Assembly (NCBI RefSeq): GCF_018736045.1
Contig: NZ_CP076133.1
Location: 248,001-312,000 of the forward strand
Origin: Flammeovirga yaeyamensis
GTDB lineage: Bacteria; Bacteroidota; Bacteroidia; Cytophagales; Flammeovirgaceae
Direction of reading: 5' to 3'
DNA: 64,000 nt
Below the pieces are notes generated by a model. It saw nothing but the letters and a program-made list of their open reading frames with translations. It made no database searches and had not been told where the DNA came from. How positions within the stretch are numbered: the first letter of the stretch is position 1; every line of letters starts with the position of its first letter. A program made the position numbers and the translations under genes. Shown here in pieces: positions 27,473 to 36,297 of the stretch.

Positions 27473-28132
27473 CTAACTGTTCAATACTTGTCCAATTGTG
27501 TTTAGTTTATTATGAAATTTTCGATATTGAGTTGGGGTCATTTTATTTGATTTTCGAAAGGATTTACTAAAATATTTTGGATCAGAATAGCCTATTTTGT
27601 AGGCAATTTCTGAGATGTTTAAAGTGGTGGTTTCCAATAATTCTTTGGCCTTTCGTATTCTTTCCTTTTTAATGTAATCGACTACCGTTGTTCCCTTTGT
27701 GTTTTTGAAAATGTTCAGTAAAACGGGTCGACTTACCCCAATCTCTTTTTCGATATCACTTACACTTAGGTGGGCATCAAATAGCCTCCCTTGTATTAAT
27801 TCTTCTACTTTTTTAAGGATGATGACTTCCTTTTCCACTTTTTCCTTTTTGACAAAAGCAGTTACATTTTCGTTATGTCTATCAGGTATTTCAAACTTAT
27901 ACCTTGATGCTACCCCTAAGCATAATATCAGCAGGAGAATGATTAACTGATAGATATTTATTTCGCTGGTTTCCATTACTTTTAGTTCCATCATTCCAAA
28001 AAGCACCGATAGTACTAACATGGAAAATAGAAATAAGTTCGTAGGTCGAAATAGTAGATTTGATATAGCTAGTAGATTTCGTTTCATACTCTTGATTTTT
28101 AGTTTACCTAATTTGATATCTGAAACAGACAT
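27473..28132 (-). CDS. Membrane-anchored AraC-family regulator
   Basis: 219 residues with two hydrophobic helices (about 33-48 and 59-75) followed by a cytoplasmic linker and an AraC/XylS double helix-turn-helix (about 108-206). The second HTH reads NISEIAYKIGYSDPKYF and ends with TPTQYRK, closely like the C-terminal domain of the HTCS in this locus. There is no sensor domain beyond the short loop between helices. Met16 is a possible alternative start; the first 15 residues are polar. It lies 69 nt after the DUF4493 lipoprotein gene in the mannan operon. A function as accessory regulator of the locus, tethered to the inner membrane, is inferred. Confidence 0.82.
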   Translation of the reverse strand: MSVSDIKLGKLKIKSMKRNLLAISNLLFRPTNLFLFSMLVLSVLFGMMELKVMETSEINIYQLIILLLILCLGVASRYKFEIPDRHNENVTAFVKKEKVEKEVIILKKVEELIQGRLFDAHLSVSDIEKEIGVSRPVLLNIFKNTKGTTVVDYIKKERIRKAKELLETTTLNISEIAYKIGYSDPKYFSKSFRKSNKMTPTQYRKFHNKLNTIGQVLNS

Positions 28133-28201
28133 CCATTTTATTTAAATGTTAGTAATGCCCTTCCTGAGTGAAGGAGGAAGGGCAAGCAGGGTTTCTCCAA
28201 A

Positions 28202-28831
28202 CTAATAGGAGATATTTATGGTATATTCTGTCTTTTCTTCCAAGCCAGAAAGTACTTGTTTACTACTTAAAATAGTACCATACATTTCTTCGATGGTCGT
28301 TTCCAAGACTATAGCAGATCGCTCTACGTACACTTTGTTACTTGTAGAAGCATCGATCGTTACTTTATCGTGGGCGGTATGGATTTCTGTAGCGTAAGAC
28401 TTTGCATCATTTTTCACTTTATCATCAAATACTATGGTGAGTAGCATATGTTTTAAAGTGCAGGTTACGCTAACGTCTGTGGTCTTCCCACTTTCAATGA
28501 TAAAATCATTTTCTCCATAATAATAAGGAGCATCAAAAGTGATGAACGGCATTTCCTCTTGGTTGAAAATCTGTACTTGATACTCGCCTACGGCTAATGA
28601 TATACTTTCTGGAGCATCAGATAATTTCTCAAAAGAAAGCACTGTTTCTCCTTCTGTATTTTTTATTATAACTCCATAATCGTCCGCACTTTCTGATGTT
28701 CGTTGGTTAGAAGAAGTATGTAAAACCAACTGTCCTGTGGCTACCTTTTCGGCCTCATCTTCTGATGTCGTACAGCTAATAATCAATAACCCGATCAACG
28801 CTGCAATGATATTTCTATTCCAATGTTTCAT
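28202..28831 (-). CDS. DUF4493-type lipoprotein
   Basis: 209 residues with a lipoprotein signal ending in IISC (C20) and an acidic run right after (TTSEDEAEK), which favours surface display. The body matches the DUF4493 pattern: ~GQLVLHTSSN, SLAVGEYQVQIFN, APYYYGENDFIIESGKTT, then a CTLKHMLLTIVFDD strand. The same domain forms the N-terminal third of the neighbouring GH5_8 enzyme 8 nt upstream, so this protein looks like a free-standing copy of that module. The role is probably glycan binding or scaffolding at the surface; no catalytic residues seen. Confidence 0.78.
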   Translation of the reverse strand: MKHWNRNIIAALIGLLIISCTTSEDEAEKVATGQLVLHTSSNQRTSESADDYGVIIKNTEGETVLSFEKLSDAPESISLAVGEYQVQIFNQEEMPFITFDAPYYYGENDFIIESGKTTDVSVTCTLKHMLLTIVFDDKVKNDAKSYATEIHTAHDKVTIDASTSNKVYVERSAIVLETTIEEMYGTILSSKQVLSGLEEKTEYTINISY

Positions 28832-28839
28832 TCTCTTGA

Positions 28840-30543
28840 TTAGTTAATTACTGATACTTTTTTCGCTGTATTTTTTAGACCATTCACATCGTTCACGATG
28901 CCACTTCCCCAATCGGATAAAGTGGTTCCTTCCCAATCGGTCGATAGATCGAGGTATTCTACACCTCCCGAATTTCCTTTCCAAGACCAAGCGTACCAAC
29001 CTAATCCTAAACGTTCGCATTCCGATAAAATATGTGTATATGGAATCTGAATCGGGTTATCTGCCGTTCCACCATGTTGGAAACCAAATTCTCCCACAAT
29101 AAGAGGTAACTTCATATCGACTGCCTTTTCTAAGTTGGTCGTAATTGTCGATTCGTTTCTATAATTCTCGTACATGTGCACCGAGAATAAGATATTTTTC
29201 TGAGGGTCGTGATTTAAGATTTCCTGACCATAATCGAAGATAGGTGTCATGTCTTGTCCCCATCCGCTTCCGTCGATAACGATCGTATGTTTTAAACCTG
29301 CATTTCGCATCATAGTGATGGCCTCTATGTAAGCATCTCTATAAATCGTATCCTTTCCACTCCATTCGTTGGCGATGTTTATCAGAAGCACACTTTCGTA
29401 TTCTTTCATGACTGAAAGGATATCTGGACGAACATAGAATTCGGCCATTTTTAGAAGGTTTTCTTTGCTTTCATCACCAGTTACATCATGCAATTCGATC
29501 ATTGGCACCAAACCTAAACGTAAAGCTTCATCGAACATACGTTTTAAGGTCGTCGCCTCCTCAATGTCACTCCAGCTATTCGACTGATAGTTGGTTTGCC
29601 ATACCATTCTCACAGAGTTTGAATAATAAGCCGCGATTGGAGAAAGCGCATCGAAAGCATAATGTCTATTGCCGCTATCAAACCAGAAATGGGCATTGTT
29701 GACTCCTCTTGGAATGAATTCCATACCATTAGAATCATATAATTTTCCTTCCTTGATAAAGAAACCAATAGACGTATTGTAATCCGGTCGAGCCTCTCCT
29801 TGAATTGGAGTCACGATAATCGAATGCTCCCCACCATCCACTAAAGAAGTATCGACAGTTACGACAATTTTTCCAGAACCGCTTTCTACATCTACAGTGA
29901 CTTTGTAGTGGGTTTGAGGTTGGATATTTTCAATCACAAACTCCACATTCTGCAATGCAGCACCTGTTCCAACGGTCGACTTTACCGTCAGATTCCCACT
30001 CGCTCTAAAGTAGGCTGCTCTCGTTTCTTCTTTCTCAAAACTCAATTCTCCAAAAGAAGATTTTACAATAGATGAGTAATCGCTAAACTGATTTTTTACT
30101 AAATCGCTATACTCCACCGTCACCTTCGTATTCTGAAGTTTACACTCCAAAGTGGTCGAAGTAAGTTGAGCAGTCTCAATGGCAAAATCATCTGATGTAC
30201 CTCCATATTGAGGGTCTTCGAATCCAAATTGATTGGTCGAATTACTCGAACCCACTGCTTTATACACTCCAGATGTCAATTCAATTTCCTCTGGAATACT
30301 CGATGATGAAGCGTATTCTTCTACGGTTTGACCATCGCTATCTACAATGGAAATTTTCACATCATTTGTCGATAATTTTCTGGCATTGGCCACTTCATCC
30401 ACCGACTGATTGATGTTGACAGTCAAAGACAATTTTCCCTTTCCTCCCTCTTCTTCCACTAATGGAGAATCGTTCGAAGAACATCCTGTTATACAAAAAA
30501 GTAACAGTAGTAAGTTAGTAATCATGTTTAATTTCATAGTCAT
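28840..30543 (-). CDS. Lipoprotein GH5_8 endo-beta-1,4-mannanase with DUF4493 module
   Basis: 567 residues. Lipobox CITGC (C21), then an acidic stretch and a DUF4493 domain (~36-250). The GH5 domain (~258-565) has subfamily 8 features: GFFIKEGKLYDSNG, FIPRGVNNAHFWF, ELHDVTGD, acid/base E393 in NIANEW and nucleophile E485 in VGEFG. GH5_8 enzymes are bacterial endo-beta-1,4-mannanases (EC 3.2.1.78). The acidic residues after the lipidated cysteine suggest outer-surface location. It sits between the sulfatase (30 nt) and the DUF4493 lipoprotein (8 nt). Met3 is a possible alternative start. Confidence 0.88.
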   Translation of the reverse strand: MTMKLNMITNLLLLLFCITGCSSNDSPLVEEEGGKGKLSLTVNINQSVDEVANARKLSTNDVKISIVDSDGQTVEEYASSSSIPEEIELTSGVYKAVGSSNSTNQFGFEDPQYGGTSDDFAIETAQLTSTTLECKLQNTKVTVEYSDLVKNQFSDYSSIVKSSFGELSFEKEETRAAYFRASGNLTVKSTVGTGAALQNVEFVIENIQPQTHYKVTVDVESGSGKIVVTVDTSLVDGGEHSIIVTPIQGEARPDYNTSIGFFIKEGKLYDSNGMEFIPRGVNNAHFWFDSGNRHYAFDALSPIAAYYSNSVRMVWQTNYQSNSWSDIEEATTLKRMFDEALRLGLVPMIELHDVTGDESKENLLKMAEFYVRPDILSVMKEYESVLLINIANEWSGKDTIYRDAYIEAITMMRNAGLKHTIVIDGSGWGQDMTPIFDYGQEILNHDPQKNILFSVHMYENYRNESTITTNLEKAVDMKLPLIVGEFGFQHGGTADNPIQIPYTHILSECERLGLGWYAWSWKGNSGGVEYLDLSTDWEGTTLSDWGSGIVNDVNGLKNTAKKVSVIN

Positions 30544-30573
30544 AATTGTAGTGAATCCTATACTAGAAGGTGA

Positions 30574-32382
30574 CTATTGTGCTGTCACCTTTCTTGTTTC
30601 TATTTCTTTTATTTCTAAAATCCCTTTTCCTTTCTTTTTGATGATCAAGCTGGCTGTGGTTTGATCGATCGATGGCAAAGTGATGCTTCCTAAATCCAAT
30701 ATTCCCCAAGTCTGTTCCTTGGCTTCTTGCTCCCTCATTACCCTGTCTGGAGTGGGCAATGCCTTCGGAATAAAATCTTGATGAATGGTAGCAGACAATA
30801 CTTTATCCCCTATTATAAACTCCATTTCAGAGCCTATAATGTCAATTCCTGCATATTTCAACTTCACATTAAATGTCGAAGGTTGTATCACTTGCACGGG
30901 CCATTGCACTTCTGCCTCCCCTTTTACTTGATACCAATCGTGTGCCCAACCATTCACGTTCGCCTTAAAAGCCAAATCACCTTTTCCATTACTTTCGTGA
31001 GCCGCCAAAACTACTCTCGGACTTTCTGTATACCCCATCGGAATCTTCAAATCAGAAAACCCAGCAGACGTTACGTCTTTGTACCAATTCTCAAAAGCTG
31101 TTTTGAGTTCTTGCGTCTTTTCTGGTAACTGATCTTTGAGATTATTTTTTTCTGATGGATCCTCTTTCAAATTATACAATCCAACATCGCCATATTCTGT
31201 AGTGAATCGATAATCCCCTTGTCGCACTGCCCCTCGATCGGCAGTAATCTCGAAGTTAGTCATGTGGGTGTATAAATTCCTTTCGCCCAAATCATCTGAT
31301 GTACCCATCAAGTAGTTACTTAAATCCATACCGTCGAACTGTATGTTTTCTGGTTTTTCAATACCTGCCAATCCCATTAATGTCGGCATCAAATCGATAT
31401 GAGCCGTCAGACTACTTTTCGATGAGTTAGGAATGTGCCCCTTCCACTGAATCGCACAAGGCACCAAAGTTCCCCCTTCGTGCACCGATGTTTTTCCACC
31501 TCTCCAAGGACCATTGTAACGAGCACCTTGTGGACCATTATCCGAAAGGAAAACCACGATGGTATTTTTTTCCAACTCCTGATCTTTTAGGTGTTGCATC
31601 AACTTACCAAGGTTGTCGTCGATGTTCTCGCACATACCATAGATGGTCGCAATTTTTTTATTTTGTTTTTTATCGTACCCAAAATCAATATCCTTGTACT
31701 TATCAAAATATTTATCAGGCACTTGATAAGGAGTATGAGGAGCGTTTAAAGGAACAAATGCCAGGAAAGGTTCGTCTTTGTGAGCATCAATAAATTGGAT
31801 GGTTTCGTCCATCAATACATCGGTGATGAAGCCTTTTGTTGGTTTCATTTCTCCATTGTATTCCAATTCCGTATCAAAGTAATTGCTCCAATGCCCTGAT
31901 GTAAAACCGAGGAAAGTATCGAAGCCTTGTCCTTGAGGATTTTCGGGGTAATGTGCTCCATTGTGCCATTTCCCAAAGCATCCCGTGGCATAGCCGGCTT
32001 CCTTGAAAACCTCTGCGATAGTCACCTCTTCCGATCTCATATTTTCTCTACCTCTTGTCACAAAAGAAACGCCTGTTCTCAGGTGATATCGACCCGTTAA
32101 TACACTTGCACGAGTAGGTGCGCAAACAGGACTCACATAAAATTTATCCAATACCGCACCTTCCTCTGTCATCTTATCGAAATGAGGTGTTTTAAGGTAC
32201 TCATTTCCGGTGTGCGAAAAGTCTCCCCAACCCTGGTCGTCTGTAAGAATAACGATCACGTTCGGAGGTCTTTGTGTTTGCTCTTGCACCACTTTAGCGG
32301 TACAAGAAGCAAACAGAAGACTACACACAACACAAATAAGTGCGTTTCCTTTTAGTGAGTATATTTTATTGAATTTCTCCAT
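30574..32382 (-). CDS. Lipoprotein S1-family sulfatase of the mannan operon
   Basis: 602 residues. Lipobox FASC (C27). The arylsulfatase domain has TDDQGWGD (metal site), the maturation motif CAPTR (C87-R91) followed by ASVLTGRYHLRTG, GKWHNG, and FLSDNGPQG. After ~residue 455 there is a beta-sandwich-like extension with WAHDWYQVKGEAEVQWPV. Its ATG overlaps the TAA of the GH5_7 gene by 1 nt, so it is translationally coupled to a mannanase. It probably removes sulfate from mannan chains at the outer surface or in the periplasm; the sugar position is unknown. The maturation enzyme is not in the window. Confidence 0.9.
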   Translation of the reverse strand: MEKFNKIYSLKGNALICVVCSLLFASCTAKVVQEQTQRPPNVIVILTDDQGWGDFSHTGNEYLKTPHFDKMTEEGAVLDKFYVSPVCAPTRASVLTGRYHLRTGVSFVTRGRENMRSEEVTIAEVFKEAGYATGCFGKWHNGAHYPENPQGQGFDTFLGFTSGHWSNYFDTELEYNGEMKPTKGFITDVLMDETIQFIDAHKDEPFLAFVPLNAPHTPYQVPDKYFDKYKDIDFGYDKKQNKKIATIYGMCENIDDNLGKLMQHLKDQELEKNTIVVFLSDNGPQGARYNGPWRGGKTSVHEGGTLVPCAIQWKGHIPNSSKSSLTAHIDLMPTLMGLAGIEKPENIQFDGMDLSNYLMGTSDDLGERNLYTHMTNFEITADRGAVRQGDYRFTTEYGDVGLYNLKEDPSEKNNLKDQLPEKTQELKTAFENWYKDVTSAGFSDLKIPMGYTESPRVVLAAHESNGKGDLAFKANVNGWAHDWYQVKGEAEVQWPVQVIQPSTFNVKLKYAGIDIIGSEMEFIIGDKVLSATIHQDFIPKALPTPDRVMREQEAKEQTWGILDLGSITLPSIDQTTASLIIKKKGKGILEIKEIETRKVTAQ

Positions 32383-33716
32383 TATTCTTCCACATTTTCT
32401 GCCATCACTTCTGTAGAAATTCCTTGCATTTTTTGAGCATATTGAAGGATCACTTGCTGTGTACTTTTATCCTTATCGTAGACACCATACCAACCCTGAG
32501 GTTCGTGAGGAGGATCTCCCAAGAAATCGTCTCCTTTTTGCCAAAATTCTTTTGGTGCTCTTGGTCTTCCCTCACCAGAATAAGCCCAGAAATTCATTCC
32601 ATAAATTGGTGCTCCTTCTTTGGCCAATTGGTATACTTGATCGAAGACAAAGCCGTAATATTTATCGCGCCATTGGGTCGTTGCTGTTGGAGAGTAATCG
32701 TCGTTATCTCTGGCAATACCAAACTCTTCCAATACCGCCGGCTTACCCAACGTTTTGGCATCGTTTACATGTTTCGTCAAGTATTCTACTACTTTCTTCT
32801 CGGTGTTATCAAATTCTTCTGCTGCGTTTGCAGGATTGTACCATCCCCAGTTTTGTGCCCAGATGTGAATCGTTACATAATCGATATCATCAAAAGCATT
32901 GTCTTTTAATAAATTGATGCCCGCATCCGGCCCGGGAGAATCACCTTCCGATCCCAAAGAAACCAAGTGATTTGGATCCATCGATTTAATCAACCCTGCC
33001 GTCTTTTTAATCCATTGATGATACTCCGATACTTCTGAATATCCCCTTGGTTCGTTAGTCAATTGCCAAGACATGATGGTTGGATCCTCTGTATATTTTA
33101 ATCCCGAAATACTGTTTGTTCTTCCAACGACTACTTTTAAATGATCTTCAAACATTTTAGAAGCCTTTTCGTTGGCGTAAAATTGCTTGGAGTAATCGGT
33201 AAATTTATTCCACTCTTTAGAAATCTGAGGATATGGAATGGCACCTTTTCCTGCCCATTGTAAATACTGAGGCATACCTCCCGACCATGTCCAGAAATTG
33301 TTCAAAACCATTACGGCTTTCATGTCTCTTTTCTTCATTTCATCCAACAAGAAATCGAGACCTACAAACACCTCTTCGTTGTATTTGCCGGGTGCTGTTT
33401 GCATTGTAGGATGTACTTGGAATTCCTGATTTTCGTCTCCTTCAGAAGAAGCCAAAATTCTGAGGTTGGTAATTCCCATGGCTTTCATCTGATCCAACTC
33501 TCTGAGTAAACGATTTCGGTCGCCATTTTCCATACCGATGTTCATTCCGTACCAATAGTTTGCTCCCATAAAGTAATAGGGTGATCCGTCCAACATCAAG
33601 CGGTCGGATTCGACAGTAACGAAGTTCGTTTTTGATACTTGTTCCTGAGTCGATTTCACACAGGAAGTAGAAAATAAGAGTATCGCTAGTCCTATAAGTA
33701 ATTTCATTCTATTCAT
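32382..33716 (-). CDS. Lipoprotein GH5_7 beta-mannanase
   Basis: 444 residues. Lipobox STSC (C19). The catalytic domain starts with the GH5_7 pattern (LMLDGSPYYFMGANYWYGMNIG), then LRELDQMKAMGITNLRIL, NNFWTWSGGMPQYL, acid/base E222 in WQLTNEPRG, HIWAQNWGW, and nucleophile E331 in VLEEFGIARDN. GH5_7 enzymes are endo-beta-1,4-mannanases and related beta-mannosidases. It lies 2 nt after the epimerase gene and overlaps the sulfatase by 1 nt, in the same operon. Outer-membrane or periplasmic location is inferred from lipidation. Confidence 0.88.
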   Translation of the reverse strand: MNRMKLLIGLAILLFSTSCVKSTQEQVSKTNFVTVESDRLMLDGSPYYFMGANYWYGMNIGMENGDRNRLLRELDQMKAMGITNLRILASSEGDENQEFQVHPTMQTAPGKYNEEVFVGLDFLLDEMKKRDMKAVMVLNNFWTWSGGMPQYLQWAGKGAIPYPQISKEWNKFTDYSKQFYANEKASKMFEDHLKVVVGRTNSISGLKYTEDPTIMSWQLTNEPRGYSEVSEYHQWIKKTAGLIKSMDPNHLVSLGSEGDSPGPDAGINLLKDNAFDDIDYVTIHIWAQNWGWYNPANAAEEFDNTEKKVVEYLTKHVNDAKTLGKPAVLEEFGIARDNDDYSPTATTQWRDKYYGFVFDQVYQLAKEGAPIYGMNFWAYSGEGRPRAPKEFWQKGDDFLGDPPHEPQGWYGVYDKDKSTQQVILQYAQKMQGISTEVMAENVEE

Positions 33717-33718
33717 TT

Positions 33719-34927
33719 CTATATTGTTGTTTTTGCTAATCTTTCAAATCTTCTGATCCCCTCTAAACAGGCTCTACCGTTATGATAAGGGGCTTTCCAA
33801 GGACCTACTTTATCCTCTTCTAAATTAGGAACATTGTTTTCGTCTACTCTCCACCACCATTCTCCATGGGCAATATTGACGATATTTTCCATAGTATATT
33901 CCCAAAGCTTTAAAGCTACTTCATAATACTTTTCGTCGCCCGTATTTTCGTAGGAATTGATGAAACCAACCATGGCTTCGACCTGTGGCCACCAATGTCT
34001 ATCGGTATCCGTAATGCCTTCGGGATTTCCTTCGTTCACAATGGCTCCATCTTCTGCTATCCCTTCGGCTATTGTCACATCGGCAATTTTGTTGGCCGCT
34101 AATTTTACTCTTTCCAATAAAGTGATATCACCTAAAGCCTCTGCCGCTTCTTGTATTAACCACGCTCCTTCGATATCATGACCATAACTTATTTCGTCTG
34201 ATTTCAACTGCCAGTTTTCATCAAAAAACAGTTTGAAATGATAGGTCTCCGTGTCTAATATTTGATCCAAGAAAAGGGTAATCAAATTATGTAATTGATG
34301 TCCAACTCTTGCATTCTTCGTCGCTTTGTAAAGTGTTGTATAGGCTTCTAAAATATGAAGGTGAGTATTATTCGTTTTCTTTTCATTCTTGTCTTTATCA
34401 CTTAATCTTAGATCCTCCAATAACACCCAATCTTTAGAATACGCCTCGAAGTAACCATTCAGTTTTTGATCAAAAGCATGTTCTTCGATTTTATCAAAAA
34501 TATCCATAGCCAATTGAAGTGGAGCATCTGTTCTTTTGGCCATTGCATATTCAGCAAAAGCATAGATAACGAAAGCATTGGCGTAGACTTGCTTCTTGCT
34601 ATCGACCACTTCTCCTCTATAATTCACCATCCAAAATACGCCCCCTTTCTCCTTATCCAAGAAATGATTGACGATGTAATCGTAAGCGTAGTCACATATC
34701 TCTAAGTACTTTTTGTCTTTCAATTGATTGTAAGCGGCAGCAAACGTCCATAAGATTCTTGCATGCATAATCGCTCCTTTATCGGCGTTTTCAATCACTT
34801 GATTATCGTAGGTGATTTGACCGAAGAATCCTCCATTTTTGGTATCGATAGTATGCTCCATCCAATACGCTAGGATGCCTTCTTGGAGTTCTTTTTTTAG
34901 TGATATTTCGAATGATTTTGTGTTCAT
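33719..34927 (-). CDS. Cellobiose/mannobiose 2-epimerase
   Basis: 402 residues, the normal length for the AGE/cellobiose 2-epimerase family (EC 5.1.3.11). It converts the reducing-end mannose of beta-1,4-mannobiose to glucose. No signal peptide, so cytoplasmic. Conserved (alpha/alpha)6-barrel features are H55-A-R57 (MHARILW), NGYFEA, NTHLHILEAYT, H250 in YGHDIEGAWL, DRHWWPQ (HWW at 311-313), GEWWW and H382 in PYHNGRAC; H250 and H382 correspond to the catalytic histidines. It is next to the GH130 phosphorylase (124-nt gap holding REP-like palindromes), which uses its product. The order epimerase-GH130-symporter-GH26 equals the B. fragilis mannobiose cluster. Confidence 0.93.
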   Translation of the reverse strand: MNTKSFEISLKKELQEGILAYWMEHTIDTKNGGFFGQITYDNQVIENADKGAIMHARILWTFAAAYNQLKDKKYLEICDYAYDYIVNHFLDKEKGGVFWMVNYRGEVVDSKKQVYANAFVIYAFAEYAMAKRTDAPLQLAMDIFDKIEEHAFDQKLNGYFEAYSKDWVLLEDLRLSDKDKNEKKTNNTHLHILEAYTTLYKATKNARVGHQLHNLITLFLDQILDTETYHFKLFFDENWQLKSDEISYGHDIEGAWLIQEAAEALGDITLLERVKLAANKIADVTIAEGIAEDGAIVNEGNPEGITDTDRHWWPQVEAMVGFINSYENTGDEKYYEVALKLWEYTMENIVNIAHGEWWWRVDENNVPNLEEDKVGPWKAPYHNGRACLEGIRRFERLAKTTI

Positions 34928-34964
34928 ATAGAGTAGTATTTTTAGTTGTCCTTACTTTGGTGAT

Positions 34965-35028
34965 CCCATGATTGAAATCATGGGTTGTTGGAGTAGAAAT
35001 CTAAGCAGATTGAAGTCTGCTTAGATTT
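34965..35028. repeat. Two REP-like palindromes between epimerase and phosphorylase
   Basis: CCCATGAT-TGAA-ATCATGGG (34965-34984) and a 13-bp stem, AAATCTAAGCAGA / TCTGCTTAGATTT (34997-35028, loop TTGAAG). Both have the TGAA loop seen in the repeats at 17553 and 19719, and they look like members of one palindrome family. They could stabilise or partly terminate the operon transcript. Confidence 0.65.
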
Positions 35029-35051
35029 TGGTTTCAGCTCTTCTACACCGT

Positions 35052-36257
35052 CTACCTGTTCGGTACAATCATCCCCAACTCTTCCATCATCTTCTCATTC
35101 TTTTCTACCATGTCATGAATAGTCTGAACTGATGTTACTGAACGATATCCATCTTCTGGAGTGTTCTTGCAATAATCTACCAACTGATCAATCGTTGAGG
35201 TCGCTACATGCATTCTAGTATCTGATGATGCATAGTAAATTTTCACCTCACCATTGTCGTCTGCAATCCAGCCATTAGCAAATGCTACATTAGAAACATC
35301 ACCTACTCTTTCATCACCTAGCGGAGCTATAAAATGACCTGCCGGACGATGCGTTACTTTTGTTGGATCTTCCAAAGAAGTCATGAACATGTAAAGAACA
35401 TAGCGTAAGCCAGCTGCAGTGTTTCTTACGCCATGTGCCAAGTGCAACCAACCCTCCGATGTCTTAATTGGAGCTGGCCCCTGACCGTTCTTCACCTCTT
35501 TTATGGTATGGTAAATTTTAGGCTCAATCACCACTTCTTTTTTCACTTCCGCATTTTCCATTGAATCCGTCAAGCCCCAAGCGATACCGCCACCAGAACC
35601 AGTATCGATAAAGCCGTCTTGTGGTCTTGTGTATAGTGCATATTTACCATCAACAAACTCGGGGTGAAGTACTACGTTTCTTTGTTGTCCCGAGTAAGAA
35701 ATTAAATCGGGTAAACGTTGGAAATTCACAAGGTCTTTTGTTCTTACGATACCTGCCGCTGCTACTGCCGAAGAGGTATCTCCTTCAGGTACATTGGGAT
35801 CTTTTCTTTCTGTACAGAAAATACCATAAATCCAACCATCTTCGTGCTGTGTTAGACGCATATCGTACACGTTGGTATCTGCCTCATCTGTCTCTGGCAT
35901 TAGAACAGGTTTGTCCCAGAATCTGAAATTATCGATGCCGTTATCACTTTCTGCCACAGCGAAGAATGACTTTCTATCTACTCCTTCCACTCTCACCATC
36001 AATACATATTTCCCATTAAATTTGATGGCCCCTGCATTGAATGTTGCATTCATGCCAATGCGTTCTTGCAAATGAGGATTGCTCTCTTCATTTAAATCAA
36101 ATCGCCAATAAATCGGCGTATGTTCTGCCGTTAAAATGGGGTTTTGATACTTGGTAAAAATGCCGTTATATTTTGATGAAGCTTCATTCTTTTTCGATAA
36201 TAAAACCTCTTGTTTTTCGATGAGTTGGATTACTTTCTCTTTGAAATTCATTGCCAT
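35052..36257 (-). CDS. 4-O-beta-D-mannosyl-D-glucose phosphorylase (GH130_1)
   Basis: 401 residues, a GH130 subfamily 1 phosphorylase (EC 2.4.1.281) splitting mannosyl-beta-1,4-glucose with phosphate into mannose-1-phosphate and glucose. Cytoplasmic. The five-blade propeller shows [46 protein letters not shown], and the proposed general acid Asp132 in [17 protein letters not shown]. Later blocks are [30 protein letters not shown] and [10 protein letters not shown]. It acts directly after the epimerase encoded next to it and before glucose and mannose phosphate metabolism. It lies 40 nt after the symporter gene. Confidence 0.95.
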   Translation of the reverse strand: MAMNFKEKVIQLIEKQEVLLSKKNEASSKYNGIFTKYQNPILTAEHTPIYWRFDLNEESNPHLQERIGMNATFNAGAIKFNGKYVLMVRVEGVDRKSFFAVAESDNGIDNFRFWDKPVLMPETDEADTNVYDMRLTQHEDGWIYGIFCTERKDPNVPEGDTSSAVAAAGIVRTKDLVNFQRLPDLISYSGQQRNVVLHPEFVDGKYALYTRPQDGFIDTGSGGGIAWGLTDSMENAEVKKEVVIEPKIYHTIKEVKNGQGPAPIKTSEGWLHLAHGVRNTAAGLRYVLYMFMTSLEDPTKVTHRPAGHFIAPLGDERVGDVSNVAFANGWIADDNGEVKIYYASSDTRMHVATSTIDQLVDYCKNTPEDGYRSVTSVQTIHDMVEKNEKMMEELGMIVPNR

Positions 36258-36297
36258 ATTATTTACTGTGCCAAAGCACGATTTGTCGTTTTTTTAA

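Noticed and set aside
30727-31128. 133-codon plus-strand frame within the mannan-locus sulfatase
   Set aside because: Antisense shadow rich in His, Cys and Tyr, no recognisable motif.
32424-32917. Two long overlapping plus-strand frames within the GH5_7 gene
   Set aside because: Antisense to a gene with intact catalytic motifs; composition is that of complementary-strand noise.
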